Source: Kofleriaceae bacterium (lineage in GTDB: Bacteria > Myxococcota_A > Polyangia > Haliangiales > Haliangiaceae). Taken from it: a stretch of 40,854 nucleotides of DNA. Position numbers and translations under genes: made by a program. The stretch covers positions 302,515 to 343,368 of the forward strand of contig JAGPCY010000003.1 in NCBI GenBank assembly GCA_018057825.1. The letters run 5' to 3'. Below are positions 8,331 through 18,190 of the stretch, in pieces (the first letter of the stretch is position 1; the number at the start of each line of letters is the position of its first letter). The notes beneath the pieces are model-generated. The model did no database searches, was not told the DNA's origin, and was given only the letters and a program-made list of their open reading frames with translations.

Positions 8331-9071
8331 GTGCCGTCGCTCACCACGCCGCTGCCGAGCTTCGCGCCGTGGGCCTTCGACCGCGCCGCGCTGACCGCCC
8401 TCGGGCGCGCGCACCACGCCGCCTACCGCGCCGCAGCGCCGTACCCCCACGTCGTCCTCGATGGGCTCCTCGGCGACGAGCGCTCAGGGGCGCTGGCGGA
8501 GGTCTTCCCGACCGCGGACCATCCGCACTGGAAGCGCCGCGATCACGTCGAGCAGGCCGGCCGCTTGGGGCAGCTCCAGCGCACTGGCTTCGCCGACGTC
8601 GCGCCGGCGCTGCGCTGGCTCCTCGCCGAGCTGGGCGGGATGGTCTTCCTCGACTTCCTCGCTGCGCTGACCGGGTGCCGCGGGCTGATCGCCGACCCGC
8701 ACTTCACCGGCGCCGGCCTCCTGGCGACCTTGCCCGGCGGCCACCTCGCGCTTCACGCCGACTTCAACCGCGACAGCACGCGCCACCTCGATCGCGCGGT
8801 CACGGTGCTGTACTACCTGCCGCGGACCTGGGACCCGACCTGGGGCGGCGATCTCGAGCTGTGGGATCGCGCGCGGACTCGCTGCGAGGTCGCGATCGCG
8901 CCGGTGCGCGATCGGCTGGTGGTCATGGCCTACGGCGACGACCACTGGCACGGCCACCCGTCGCCGCTCGCCTGTCCCCCGGGCCACCAGCGCTCGGTGG
9001 TCGCCGCGTACTACTACCTGGCTCGCGCCCAGCCCGGCGACGATGACCTGGCCCGCGGCGCGCGGTGGTGA
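8331..9071 (+). CDS. 2OG-Fe(II) oxygenase
   Basis: A 246-aa 2-oxoglutarate- and iron-dependent oxygenase of the prolyl-hydroxylase-like type. Iron ligands are the H-x-D pair His142/Asp144 in LHADFNRD, and a distal His in HWHGHP (His207 or His209). The 2OG-binding Arg is probably that of GHQRSVVAAYY. The YYLPRTWDPTWGGDLELW segment is characteristic of this family (compare prolyl 4-hydroxylase alpha-subunit-like proteins acting on proteins or small molecules). The start is GTG at 8331, with another GTG 7 codons earlier as an alternative. It is divergent from the propeller lipoprotein and convergent with the next gene. The substrate is unknown. Confidence 0.85.
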   Translation: MPSLTTPLPSFAPWAFDRAALTALGRAHHAAYRAAAPYPHVVLDGLLGDERSGALAEVFPTADHPHWKRRDHVEQAGRLGQLQRTGFADVAPALRWLLAELGGMVFLDFLAALTGCRGLIADPHFTGAGLLATLPGGHLALHADFNRDSTRHLDRAVTVLYYLPRTWDPTWGGDLELWDRARTRCEVAIAPVRDRLVVMAYGDDHWHGHPSPLACPPGHQRSVVAAYYYLARAQPGDDDLARGARW

Positions 9072-9137
9072 GCGCTGCCAGTCGAACGAGTTGCACGCGA
9101 ACGAGCGAGCGGCTCCCGCACGGCCGCGCGCCGGCCG

Positions 9138-9731
9138 CTACCGTCGGGTCAACGAGGTGCAGCTTTCGATCATCGGAGGCAGCTCGTCCTTCGCGAAGGG
9201 CACCGGCGCAGAGACGCACATGGCGCCGCCATCGCCGACCTTCGGGCGGGCGAAGAAGCCGTGGGCGTGCACGCCGTTGATCGTGCGCTGGAAGAACATG
9301 GTCCCGCCGAGCTTGCCCTGAAGTCGCTTCAGCTCCAGCGAGGGGGGCAGCGTCGCGAACAGCGCGGGGGGATCGAGCGATAGGAGGTAGGCGAAGCGCG
9401 GCCCGTGGGAGATCAACGCCGCGCTACCGGCGGTGGTCGCGGTCGCCCCGGCCGGCGCCGAGACGCTCAGGCCCTGCCAGGTCGGACCTAAGCTCGACAG
9501 CTCGATTCGCCCATCGGCCCCCACGGTCGCGGTTGGAGGAGCTGGCGTCGGAGGGGCTGGCGGTGAGGGAGCCGGCGGTGGTGGCGGCGCTGGCGATGGC
9601 GCCGTCGACGGGGCGCGCGCCTCGGCGACCCCCGGCTCCTTGCTCGAGGTCTTGCCCTTACAGCCCGCGCTCCACACAGAGAGAAGTACGAGGGAGGTGA
9701 GAGCGGCCCCCGAGGTCTTAGGCTGAGACAT
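9138..9731 (-). CDS. Proline-rich lipoprotein
   Basis: A 197-aa putative lipoprotein with a signal ending in SVWSAGC (Cys24), then a Pro/Ala-rich linker (about 40-68), then a compact C-terminal domain of about 125 residues. The C-terminal domain ends with CVSAPVPF...MIESCTSL, whose two Cys could form a disulphide. No family was recognised. It is predicted to be anchored in the outer or inner membrane with the linker spanning the periplasm. Confidence 0.75.
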   Translation of the reverse strand: MSQPKTSGAALTSLVLLSVWSAGCKGKTSSKEPGVAEARAPSTAPSPAPPPPPAPSPPAPPTPAPPTATVGADGRIELSSLGPTWQGLSVSAPAGATATTAGSAALISHGPRFAYLLSLDPPALFATLPPSLELKRLQGKLGGTMFFQRTINGVHAHGFFARPKVGDGGAMCVSAPVPFAKDELPPMIESCTSLTRR

Positions 9732-9788
9732 TTTCTTAGCATGTCACGACCCTGGCCGATCTGCCAACCCCGGCCCGGCGACGGTCGA

Positions 9789-10178
9789 TCACGCGACCTG
9801 CCAGGTCGCGCCGCGGCCGGCGAGCTGCTCGCGCAGCGCGGCGGCAAACCGATCGAAGTCGTCGACCATGAGACGATGGGTCTGACCGTCGGCGACGGTG
9901 ACGTCGAGGATCTTCTTGTTGACCCCGTACTTGCCGCGGGCCACCGAGCGGATCTGCGCGAGGTCGATCGACAGGGCCAGCTTGCCCTTGGCGCGCCGCG
10001 CCAACAGCATGCCGATCAGGCCGAACATCATGAAGAACCGGCTGGGCGTCATCACCCGCAGCTCGTGGGCGGTCAGCTCGACGCGACCGAGCCGGACGTT
10101 GAGCTTGCCGGCGATGAGGCCGCCGTTGGTGGTGGCGAGGGGAGGCGTCGGAGCGGTGGTGAGCGCAGTCGAGGTCAT
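9789..10178 (-). CDS. Small PH/GRAM-like cytoplasmic protein
   Basis: A 129-aa protein with the strand pattern of a bacterial PH or GRAM-like domain: GKLNVRLGRVELTAHELRV, a hydrophobic FFMMFGLIGMLLARRA segment, then IDLAQIRSVARGKYGVNKKILDVTVADG and a C-terminal helix FDRFAAALREQL. This order (strand, loop, 'IRSV' strand, terminal helix) is typical of small PH-like domains that bind membranes or partners. The hydrophobic segment could be a membrane-inserted loop. The start is ATG at 10178. It has no obvious operon partner. Confidence 0.6.
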   Translation of the reverse strand: MTSTALTTAPTPPLATTNGGLIAGKLNVRLGRVELTAHELRVMTPSRFFMMFGLIGMLLARRAKGKLALSIDLAQIRSVARGKYGVNKKILDVTVADGQTHRLMVDDFDRFAAALREQLAGRGATWQVA

Positions 10179-10322
10179 GGCGATCTTCCTGAGGCGAGGG
10201 GTGGCGAGACCACGCGCGGTGATCTCGGGGGCGTGACGTCGCGAGACGTCTACGAGTGGCGCGAGGCACCACCCGTGAGGGCGGGGAGCGGTGGGCGGAG
10301 CGGGCGCCCCGCCGCCGATGGC

Positions 10323-11714
10323 TCAGTCGAGGGTGATGGCGCCGGCGTCGTAGCGGCCGCCCGCGGTGAGCGCTTCGCAGCAGCTCCCGCCGAGCAAGAT
10401 CACCCACTGCGCGCCGGGCTTGACGGCGAAGCCGTAGCTGCCCACCGGCACGTCTGGCAACGCGAAGGTGCCGTCGGCGGCGGTGGTCGCGCGGTAGCGC
10501 GCGGTCGAGGCCTCACACGGCGTGCGCCGGAACATCGTGAGCGGCAGGTCGCACAGCTCGAGGTCGGCGCTGGCGACCGGCTTGCCGGCCCGCAAGACCT
10601 TGCCGACGATCGTGCCGGTGGCGGCGGCGGTCAGGGTCGGCAGGGTCGGCCCATCGCCGATCACCGCGACGGCGGTGACCTTGCCGGTGATGCCGGCGAC
10701 GGTGCCGGGCAGCCACTGCTGCGCCAACCCGCCGTCGCGGTCGAAGATCACCAGGCCGTGGTCGGTCGTGACCCAGGTGCGCCCGGTGCCGTCGACGGCG
10801 AGGACATCGCCGCGCTTGGCGCGGGCCGGGCCGTCGTCGACGTCGGCGGTGCGCACCGCGCCGGTCGGGGACTGGACCGCGATCGTGCCGACGCCGCCGG
10901 AGCCGGCGACGTGACCGGCCGGCCCGATCACCAGCTCGTCGAGGGAACCGTAGCGGCCGGTCAACCCGGTGCGCCGCCAGGTGCCGTCGGCGAACACGAA
11001 GGTGCCGCGGATGCACGCCACGTAGACCGAGCCGTCGGGGTGCATCGCGATCGCCGAGAAGTACGGCTCGGTCGTGCCGGTGAAGCCGATGTCGAGCTGG
11101 TTCCAGCGATCGCCGTCGAGGCGCCACAGCGCCGAGGCCTTGACCACCCAGACCCGACCGTCGCGATCGACCGCGAGATCCTCGATCAGGGGATCGGGTC
11201 CGGCGAAGGTCGCGGCCGGCTCCTCGGTCCAGGTGCCGTCCCAGCGATGGACCGCGGTGCGATCGGTGGCCCACAGGACGCCGTCCGGCCCGACCGCGAT
11301 CTGCTGGATCAGCTGCGGCGCGTTGTGCTCGAGGTTCTCGGGAGCGCCGCGGCCGAGCTTCCACAGCCCGCCGATCGCCGAGGCGAACACCACGCCGTCG
11401 GGGCCGATCGCCACCTCGTGGAACGAGTACGGGTGCTCGATGAGCTTGGTCACGATCCCGCCGTCGAGGCGAAATAGCCCGGCGCCGTCGACGCCGAGGT
11501 ACGCGGGACCGGCACCGCCGCGGTAGTCGACGGGCGCGGGCGTCGGCCGCGGGCTTGGACCAGGGTCGGTCGAGCCAGGGTCGGTCGGCGCGGGGTCGGT
11601 CGGCGCGGGGACCTCGGCGGTGGTCGCGGTCGGCGGCGGCGGGGCGGCGGTCCGGCCGTCGCGGTCGCAGGCGGCGAGGGCGGCCAGGGTCAAGGTCAGG
11701 CGAAGGCGCGACAT
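10323..11714 (-). CDS. Beta-propeller lipoprotein with C-terminal Cna-B/CarboxypepD-like domain
   Basis: A 463-aa lipoprotein: signal to Cys16 (LAALAAC), a Thr/Pro linker, then two-component-regulator-type propeller blades (repeated IGPDGVVFAS, VGPDGVLWATD, VDRDGRVWVV, MHPDGSVYVA, VDGTGRTWVTT). The final domain of about 95 residues contains GTIVGKVLRAGKPVASADLEL and ADGTFALPDVPVGSYGFAV, the carboxypeptidase-regulatory-like fold. The start at 11714 was chosen for the signal peptide. In-frame ATGs further upstream would translate six 9-bp repeats into an MLR repeat. It is a probable extracytoplasmic binding protein of unknown ligand. Confidence 0.8.
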   Translation of the reverse strand: MSRLRLTLTLAALAACDRDGRTAAPPPPTATTAEVPAPTDPAPTDPGSTDPGPSPRPTPAPVDYRGGAGPAYLGVDGAGLFRLDGGIVTKLIEHPYSFHEVAIGPDGVVFASAIGGLWKLGRGAPENLEHNAPQLIQQIAVGPDGVLWATDRTAVHRWDGTWTEEPAATFAGPDPLIEDLAVDRDGRVWVVKASALWRLDGDRWNQLDIGFTGTTEPYFSAIAMHPDGSVYVACIRGTFVFADGTWRRTGLTGRYGSLDELVIGPAGHVAGSGGVGTIAVQSPTGAVRTADVDDGPARAKRGDVLAVDGTGRTWVTTDHGLVIFDRDGGLAQQWLPGTVAGITGKVTAVAVIGDGPTLPTLTAAATGTIVGKVLRAGKPVASADLELCDLPLTMFRRTPCEASTARYRATTAADGTFALPDVPVGSYGFAVKPGAQWVILLGGSCCEALTAGGRYDAGAITLD

Positions 11715-11767
11715 GGCGAGCACGTGGAGCACGCGGAGCATGCGGAGCATGCGGAGCATGCGGAGCC
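11714..11767. repeat. Six 9-bp tandem units (NGCGGAGCA-like)
   Basis: Six consecutive 9-mers abut the start codon of the propeller lipoprotein: tggcgagca, cgtggagca, cgcggagca, tgcggagca twice, and tgcggagcc. Being multiples of 3, they keep frame with the lipoprotein and would encode an MLR/VLH repeat if translation began further upstream. Confidence 0.85.
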
Positions 11768-11968
11768 CGTATCCAAGTCTCATGCCGGGCCCGCGAGCGT
11801 CCATTGTCGCGCACTTCGCCGCCGGGGCGGAGCCCGCTGCCAACCTTGGCAGCCAAGGTTGGCTGGCGCGGCGGCGCGTGACGGGTTTGGCGCGCGACGG
11901 GTCGGCCCGGCCGCGAGTTGCCGACGACCCAGCCGATCACGACCCGGGACATCGGGTACCGTCCGGGC

Positions 11969-13371
11969 GTGACCCCCGCGTCGATCGGTCCATACCACGT
12001 CGAGCGCGTGCTCGGCGCCGGCGGCTGGTCGACCGTGTTCGCGGTGCGTGACGCCGACGGCGCGCCCTGGGCGCTCAAGCGGCTGCGCGCCGACCTGGGG
12101 CCCGAGGCGATGGCGCGGTTCCATCGCGAGGTCGACAGCCTGCGCCGGGTCGATCACCCCGGCGTGGTTCACTTGCACGACGCTGGGATCGCCGACGGTG
12201 CGCCGTACCTGGTGACGCCGCTCTTCGAGGGGCCGACCCTGCGCACGGCCCTGGCCGACGGACCGCTCGTGCCCGAGGTCGCGCAGGCGATCGTGCTCGA
12301 GGCGGCGCGCGCGGTCGCGGCGATCCACGCCGCGGGGCTGGTCCATCGCGACCTCAAGCCCGACAACCTGGTCCTCGACCGCGCCGGCACGGTGATCGTG
12401 ATCGATCTCGGGCTGGCGCTGGGACCCGAGCACAGCCGCCACACCGCGACCGACGCGCTGACCGGCTCGGTGCCGTACATGGCGCCCGAGCAGATCGAGG
12501 ATCGCCTGCCGTCGGCGGCGTCCGATGTGTGGGCGCTCGCCGTCGTGCTGTTCGAGGCCATCGTCGGGCGCCGGCCGTTCCAGCGCGCGCGCGGCAGCGA
12601 GGAGGTCGCGGCGATCCTGGCCGGTCGCGCCCCCGATCTGGCCGAGCAGGCGCCGGCGGCGAGCGACGAGCTCGCGGCGGTGGTGGCGCGGTGCCTCGAT
12701 CCAGTCGCGACCCGCCGCGTGCCCGACGCTGCGGCGCTGGTGGGGGAGCTGACGCGCCTGGTCGACCCGCGCGCGCCGGTGGATCTGGCGCGCTGGTGCG
12801 CCGCGCCGGCCGAGGTCGCGGCCGAGGTCGCGTCGCGGCGGGCGGGCGAGCTGGCGGCGGCGGCGACCGCGGCCCACGCCGCCGGCGATCGCTTCGCTGC
12901 GACCCGGCACCTCGAGCGTGGCCTGGCGTATCGCCCCGACGATCCGACGCTCCTGGCGCTGGTCGAGCGCGTGCTGGGCGCGCGCGGCCAGGCCCGGACC
13001 ATCCGGGGCGCGGCGCCGGCACCGTCGTCGTCGTCGGTGACCCGGCGGGCCGCGCCGTCGGTGGAGCGCCCGGCGCCGTCGGTGAGCCGGCCGCCGCCGC
13101 CGGTCGTGACCCCGCGACGTCGTCGGCCGTGGTGGATCGCCGCGGCGCTGGCGATCGCGCTGGCGATCGGAATCCTGGTCGCGCGGCCATGGTCGCGCTC
13201 GACCCCGTCCGGGTCGTCGCCGTCGTCGCCACCCTCGCCCTCCGCGCGGCCCCCGTCGTCCTCGTCGTCGCCCGCTTCTCCGTCGGGGGCGCTGGGGGCC
13301 TCGGCTCCGACCACCGGCGAGAGCCGTCCGGCCCACGTCCGCCCGTCGCGCCCGGCGTCGAGGACCGGCCC

Positions 13372-13375
<4 letters not shown>
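11969..13375 (+). CDS. Pkn-type Ser/Thr protein kinase with C-terminal membrane segment
   Basis: A 468-aa Hanks-type kinase. It shows the glycine loop GAGGWSTVF (16-24), ATP-binding Lys37 in WALKRL, HRDLKPDN (126-133, catalytic Asp128), a DLG metal motif in VIVIDLGLALG, and an activation segment ending in APEQ. All catalytic residues are present, so it should be active. After the kinase come an Ala-rich helical region, a Ser/Pro linker and one membrane span (about 388-406), then a Ser/Pro-rich tail, presumably extracytoplasmic. The start is GTG at 11969, with an upstream TTG (11918) less likely. The stop overlaps the start of the sigma-54 activator (GTGA), so the two are coupled, which suggests the kinase signals to the activator. 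Confidence 0.93.
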
Positions 13376-15111
<1,736 letters not shown>

Positions 15112-15217
15112 GCTGCGCGCCGACTCGCTGCCACGCTTTGCCGACCGCGCGCGGCGGTGGCCGCGTCACAGGCGGCGCGACCGCGGGCACTACGAGGCGA
15201 ACCTCATGGAGCCTCAC

Positions 15218-16816
15218 ATGTCTCGTCTGTCCTTCTCCCTCGGCGCGCTGGTCCTCGCGGTCGCCGGCTGCGCCGACCCCGCCGAGGTCGCGACCTCGGC
15301 CCACGACCTGATGATCCCGGACGGGGTCGAGCTGTGGACCAGCCGCGGCAACGTCATCCCGCTGTGCTGGCTCGAGCCCGGCGACGACGACGCCAAGGCC
15401 CTGGTCCGCGACGCCATCGCGCGGACCTGGGCGACGGTGGCGCCGATCACCGTCGTGTGGAGCGAGAGCTGCCCGACCTCGGGCGATCAGCCGGCGGTCC
15501 GAGTCAACCTGGTCCGCGTCGACGACACCGGCGCCGCTGGCGGCAACGCCGCGCTCGGCACCTCGGGCCTCTCGTGGCCCACCGATCCGATCTGGTGCCC
15601 GACGCCGGGCGGCGGCTGGCAGCGCTGCCATGCGGTCGGGCTGGTCCTACCGCGCGACCTGTCCGAGCCGGGCGCCCGCCGCGTCGCCGAGCACATCGCG
15701 ATCCACGAGTTCGGCCACGTCCTCGGCTTCAGCCACGAGCAGGATCGAGTCGACGCGCCGCCGTGCATGGAGACTGTCCACACGCCGGCCACCTTGCTCG
15801 GTCCCTACGATCCGGCCTCGGTCATGAACTACTGCGCCGGCCACCGCACCCGCCTGTCGGAGGGCGACGTCGCCGGGGTCCGGGCGGTCTACGGGAGCGG
15901 CGCCGCCCGGACCGACACGCTCGCCGATCTCGACGGCGACGGCCGCGCTGAGCCGATCGCCACCAACACCAACGCCAGCTACGGCCTGCGCTCGACCGGC
16001 TTCGGCTTCACCGATTGGCGCGTGTTGACCTCGGCCTTCTACGGCCAGCGCGCCACCGCGTACGCCGATCTCGACGCCGACGGCGACGCCGACGCGATCG
16101 CGGTCAACGACAACGCCATCTTCACGCTGCGCTCGAACGGCTCGACCCTGGGCGACTGGGGCATGTGGACCAGCGACGCGTTCTATGGCGATCGCGTGAC
16201 CCTGATCGGCGACGTCGATGGCGATGCCCGCGCCGATGTCGTCGCGGTCAACCTGACCGACACCTGCCTGCGCCGCTCCGACGGGCAGGCCTTCGTCGGC
16301 CACGCCTGCTTCGGCTGGCGCTCCTACGGCACGGTCCAGACCGACCTGGCCGACGTCGATGGCGACGGGCGCGCGGATCTGATCGCCAACTACGGCACGG
16401 ACGGTCTATGGGTGCGGCGCGCCCGCGATCCGTTTGGTCCCTACGGCCCGGGCTTCGAGATCTCCCTCGAGCCGTGGACCCTCTACCTCTGGCCCTTCGC
16501 GCGCGCCGGCTTCACCGCCGATCGCGAGCTGGCCTTCGGCGACGTCGACGGCGACGGCCGCGCCGACGCCCTGGCGGTGCGCTTCGATGGCATCTTCGTG
16601 CGGCGGTCGAACGGCGACTCGTTCCTGCCGGAGGAGCGCTGGATCGACGCCCCGGCCCTCGGCCAGCGCGCCACCCGCTTCGCCGACGTCACCGGCGACG
16701 GCCGCGTCGACGCGGTGCTCATCGACGACGACGCCGACCGCGTCCTGGTGTCGACCGGCGACGGCTTCGTGCCGTTCGGCGTGCCGTGGACGACTGGGCC
16801 GTTCTATACGCTGTAG
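15218..16816 (+). CDS. Astacin-like zinc metalloprotease lipoprotein with six FG-GAP repeats
   Basis: A 532-aa secreted protease. The ATG at 15218 has GGAG about 7 nt upstream. The signal ends AVAGC (Cys18 or so). The zinc site HEFGHVLGFSHEQ (His163, Glu164, His167, His173) and Met-turn SVMNYC match the astacin/metzincin pattern HExxHxxGxxHE. The C-terminal half (about 230-525) holds six calcium-binding-type repeats with D-x-D-x-D-G cores (DLDGDGRAEP, DLDADGDADA, DVDGDARADV, DVDGDGRADL, DVDGDGRADA, DVTGDGRVDA), which usually form a beta-propeller that binds polymer or cell surface. It likely acts outside the cell, for example in prey or matrix degradation (inference). Confidence 0.9.
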   Translation: MSRLSFSLGALVLAVAGCADPAEVATSAHDLMIPDGVELWTSRGNVIPLCWLEPGDDDAKALVRDAIARTWATVAPITVVWSESCPTSGDQPAVRVNLVRVDDTGAAGGNAALGTSGLSWPTDPIWCPTPGGGWQRCHAVGLVLPRDLSEPGARRVAEHIAIHEFGHVLGFSHEQDRVDAPPCMETVHTPATLLGPYDPASVMNYCAGHRTRLSEGDVAGVRAVYGSGAARTDTLADLDGDGRAEPIATNTNASYGLRSTGFGFTDWRVLTSAFYGQRATAYADLDADGDADAIAVNDNAIFTLRSNGSTLGDWGMWTSDAFYGDRVTLIGDVDGDARADVVAVNLTDTCLRRSDGQAFVGHACFGWRSYGTVQTDLADVDGDGRADLIANYGTDGLWVRRARDPFGPYGPGFEISLEPWTLYLWPFARAGFTADRELAFGDVDGDGRADALAVRFDGIFVRRSNGDSFLPEERWIDAPALGQRATRFADVTGDGRVDAVLIDDDADRVLVSTGDGFVPFGVPWTTGPFYTL

Positions 16817-16839
16817 AGGTGGTCGAGGATCTGATGGTC

Positions 16840-16926
16840 GAGACCGAGACCGAGACCGAGACCGAGTCCGAGGCCGAGGCCGAGACCGAGGCCGAGACCG
16901 AGACCGAGGCCGAGGCCGAGACCGAG
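16840..16926. repeat. Degenerate hexamer array 2 (GAGACC)
   Basis: About 14 units of GAGACC/GAGGCC/GAGTCC on the + strand. It lies between two convergent genes (stop of the metalloprotease at 16816 and stop of the cytochrome c peroxidase at 16948), so it sits in both 3' flanks. Confidence 0.95.
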
Positions 16927-16947
16927 AGCAGGCGCAGGCCGTGTCGG

Positions 16948-18087
16948 TCAGGAAGGATCGGGCTTGGGGGTCTTGGGCCCCGACGGCGGCAGGGTCGGCC
17001 GCGCGAGCAGCGCCGGCGGCGGCTCGCCGGTCAGGGCCTCGAGGAAGGCGACGATCGCCGCGACGTCCTCGGGCGGCAGGGTCTTGCCGAGCTGTAGCCG
17101 CGCCATCTCGGCCACCGCGGTCGGGAGGTCGGCGACCTTGCCGTCATGGAAGTACGGCGCGGTCCGAGCGACGTTGCGCAAGGTCGGTACCTTGAACAGG
17201 AACTTGTCGGTGTCGGCCTTGGTGACGGCGGCGCGACCGATGTCGGTCGTGTCGGCGTAGGCCGCGACTAGCCCGGTCTTCATGTACATCGTGCCGCCGA
17301 CCAGCGGTCCGCTGTGGCACCCGGTGCAGCCGTTGGCCATGAACACGCCGAGGCCGTGCTTGGCCTCCGCCGACAGCGCGGCCTCGTCGCCCGCCAGATA
17401 GCGATCGAAGGGCGCCGGCGTCACCAGGCGACGCTCGAAGGCGCCGATCGCCTTGGCCAGGTGGTCGTAGGTCACTGGGTCCGCCGCGCCCGGGAACGCC
17501 GTCGCGAAGGCGTCGACGTAGCCGGGGATCGAGCGCAGCACGGTGATGACGTGACCTTCGTCGGCCATCGCCATCTCGACCGGGTTCAACACCGGTCCCT
17601 TGGCCTGCTCCTCGATCGTCGCGGCGCGGCCGTCCCAGAACTGCGCGAACTGGCCGGCGGCGTTGTAGACCGTCGGCGAGTTGCGCGTGCCGACCTGGCC
17701 CTTGTGGCCCTTGGACACCGGCAGCCCATCGACGCCAAAGGTGTCGAGGCCGTGGCAGGTGTTGCACGACACGTCGTGGTTCTTGGACAGCCGCGGATCG
17801 AAGAAGAGCTGAGCGCCCAGCGCGAGCAGCGCCTCGCTCGGCGGCGCCGTCGGGTCATCGAAGTTCGCCGGCAGCGGCTTGAAGGCCGCCGCGACCTGGG
17901 CGCGATCAGGCGCCGCCGGAGGCGTCCCCGCGACCGGCGGCGCGGGGGTCGTCGGTGGCGCGGCGGTGGTCGGCGCGCCCGCGCTCGTCCCCGCGGCCTG
18001 GCTCGACGGTTCCGACTTCTTGCCGCACGCGCCAAGCGCGGCGATCGCGGCGGACCACAAGGCGACGGACCTGACCAACTTCGTCAT
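16948..18087 (-). CDS. Dihaem cytochrome c peroxidase-like lipoprotein (MauG/CcpA family)
   Basis: A 379-aa periplasmic protein with a lipoprotein signal (LGAC, Cys21) and Ala/Pro/Thr linker. Two c-type haem motifs are seen: CNTCH (108-112) and CTGCH (254-258). Family features also present are GRAATIEEQAKGPVLNPVEM between the haems and KVPTLRNVARTAPYFHDG after the second. Bacterial CcP reduces H2O2 using electrons from cytochrome c, while MauG oxidises protein substrates. Sequence alone does not separate them, but the length and motif order fit CcpA. The start is ATG at 18087. Confidence 0.92.
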   Translation of the reverse strand: MTKLVRSVALWSAAIAALGACGKKSEPSSQAAGTSAGAPTTAAPPTTPAPPVAGTPPAAPDRAQVAAAFKPLPANFDDPTAPPSEALLALGAQLFFDPRLSKNHDVSCNTCHGLDTFGVDGLPVSKGHKGQVGTRNSPTVYNAAGQFAQFWDGRAATIEEQAKGPVLNPVEMAMADEGHVITVLRSIPGYVDAFATAFPGAADPVTYDHLAKAIGAFERRLVTPAPFDRYLAGDEAALSAEAKHGLGVFMANGCTGCHSGPLVGGTMYMKTGLVAAYADTTDIGRAAVTKADTDKFLFKVPTLRNVARTAPYFHDGKVADLPTAVAEMARLQLGKTLPPEDVAAIVAFLEALTGEPPPALLARPTLPPSGPKTPKPDPS

Positions 18088-18190
18088 GCCGGCACCTTGG
18101 GCCCGCCGCGCCGGTCGACCACCGGGCATGACGTCGCGCGACGGGGCGCCGCGCGGCAGCCCGTCGCAACGCCGGTTCATCGCCGACGAC

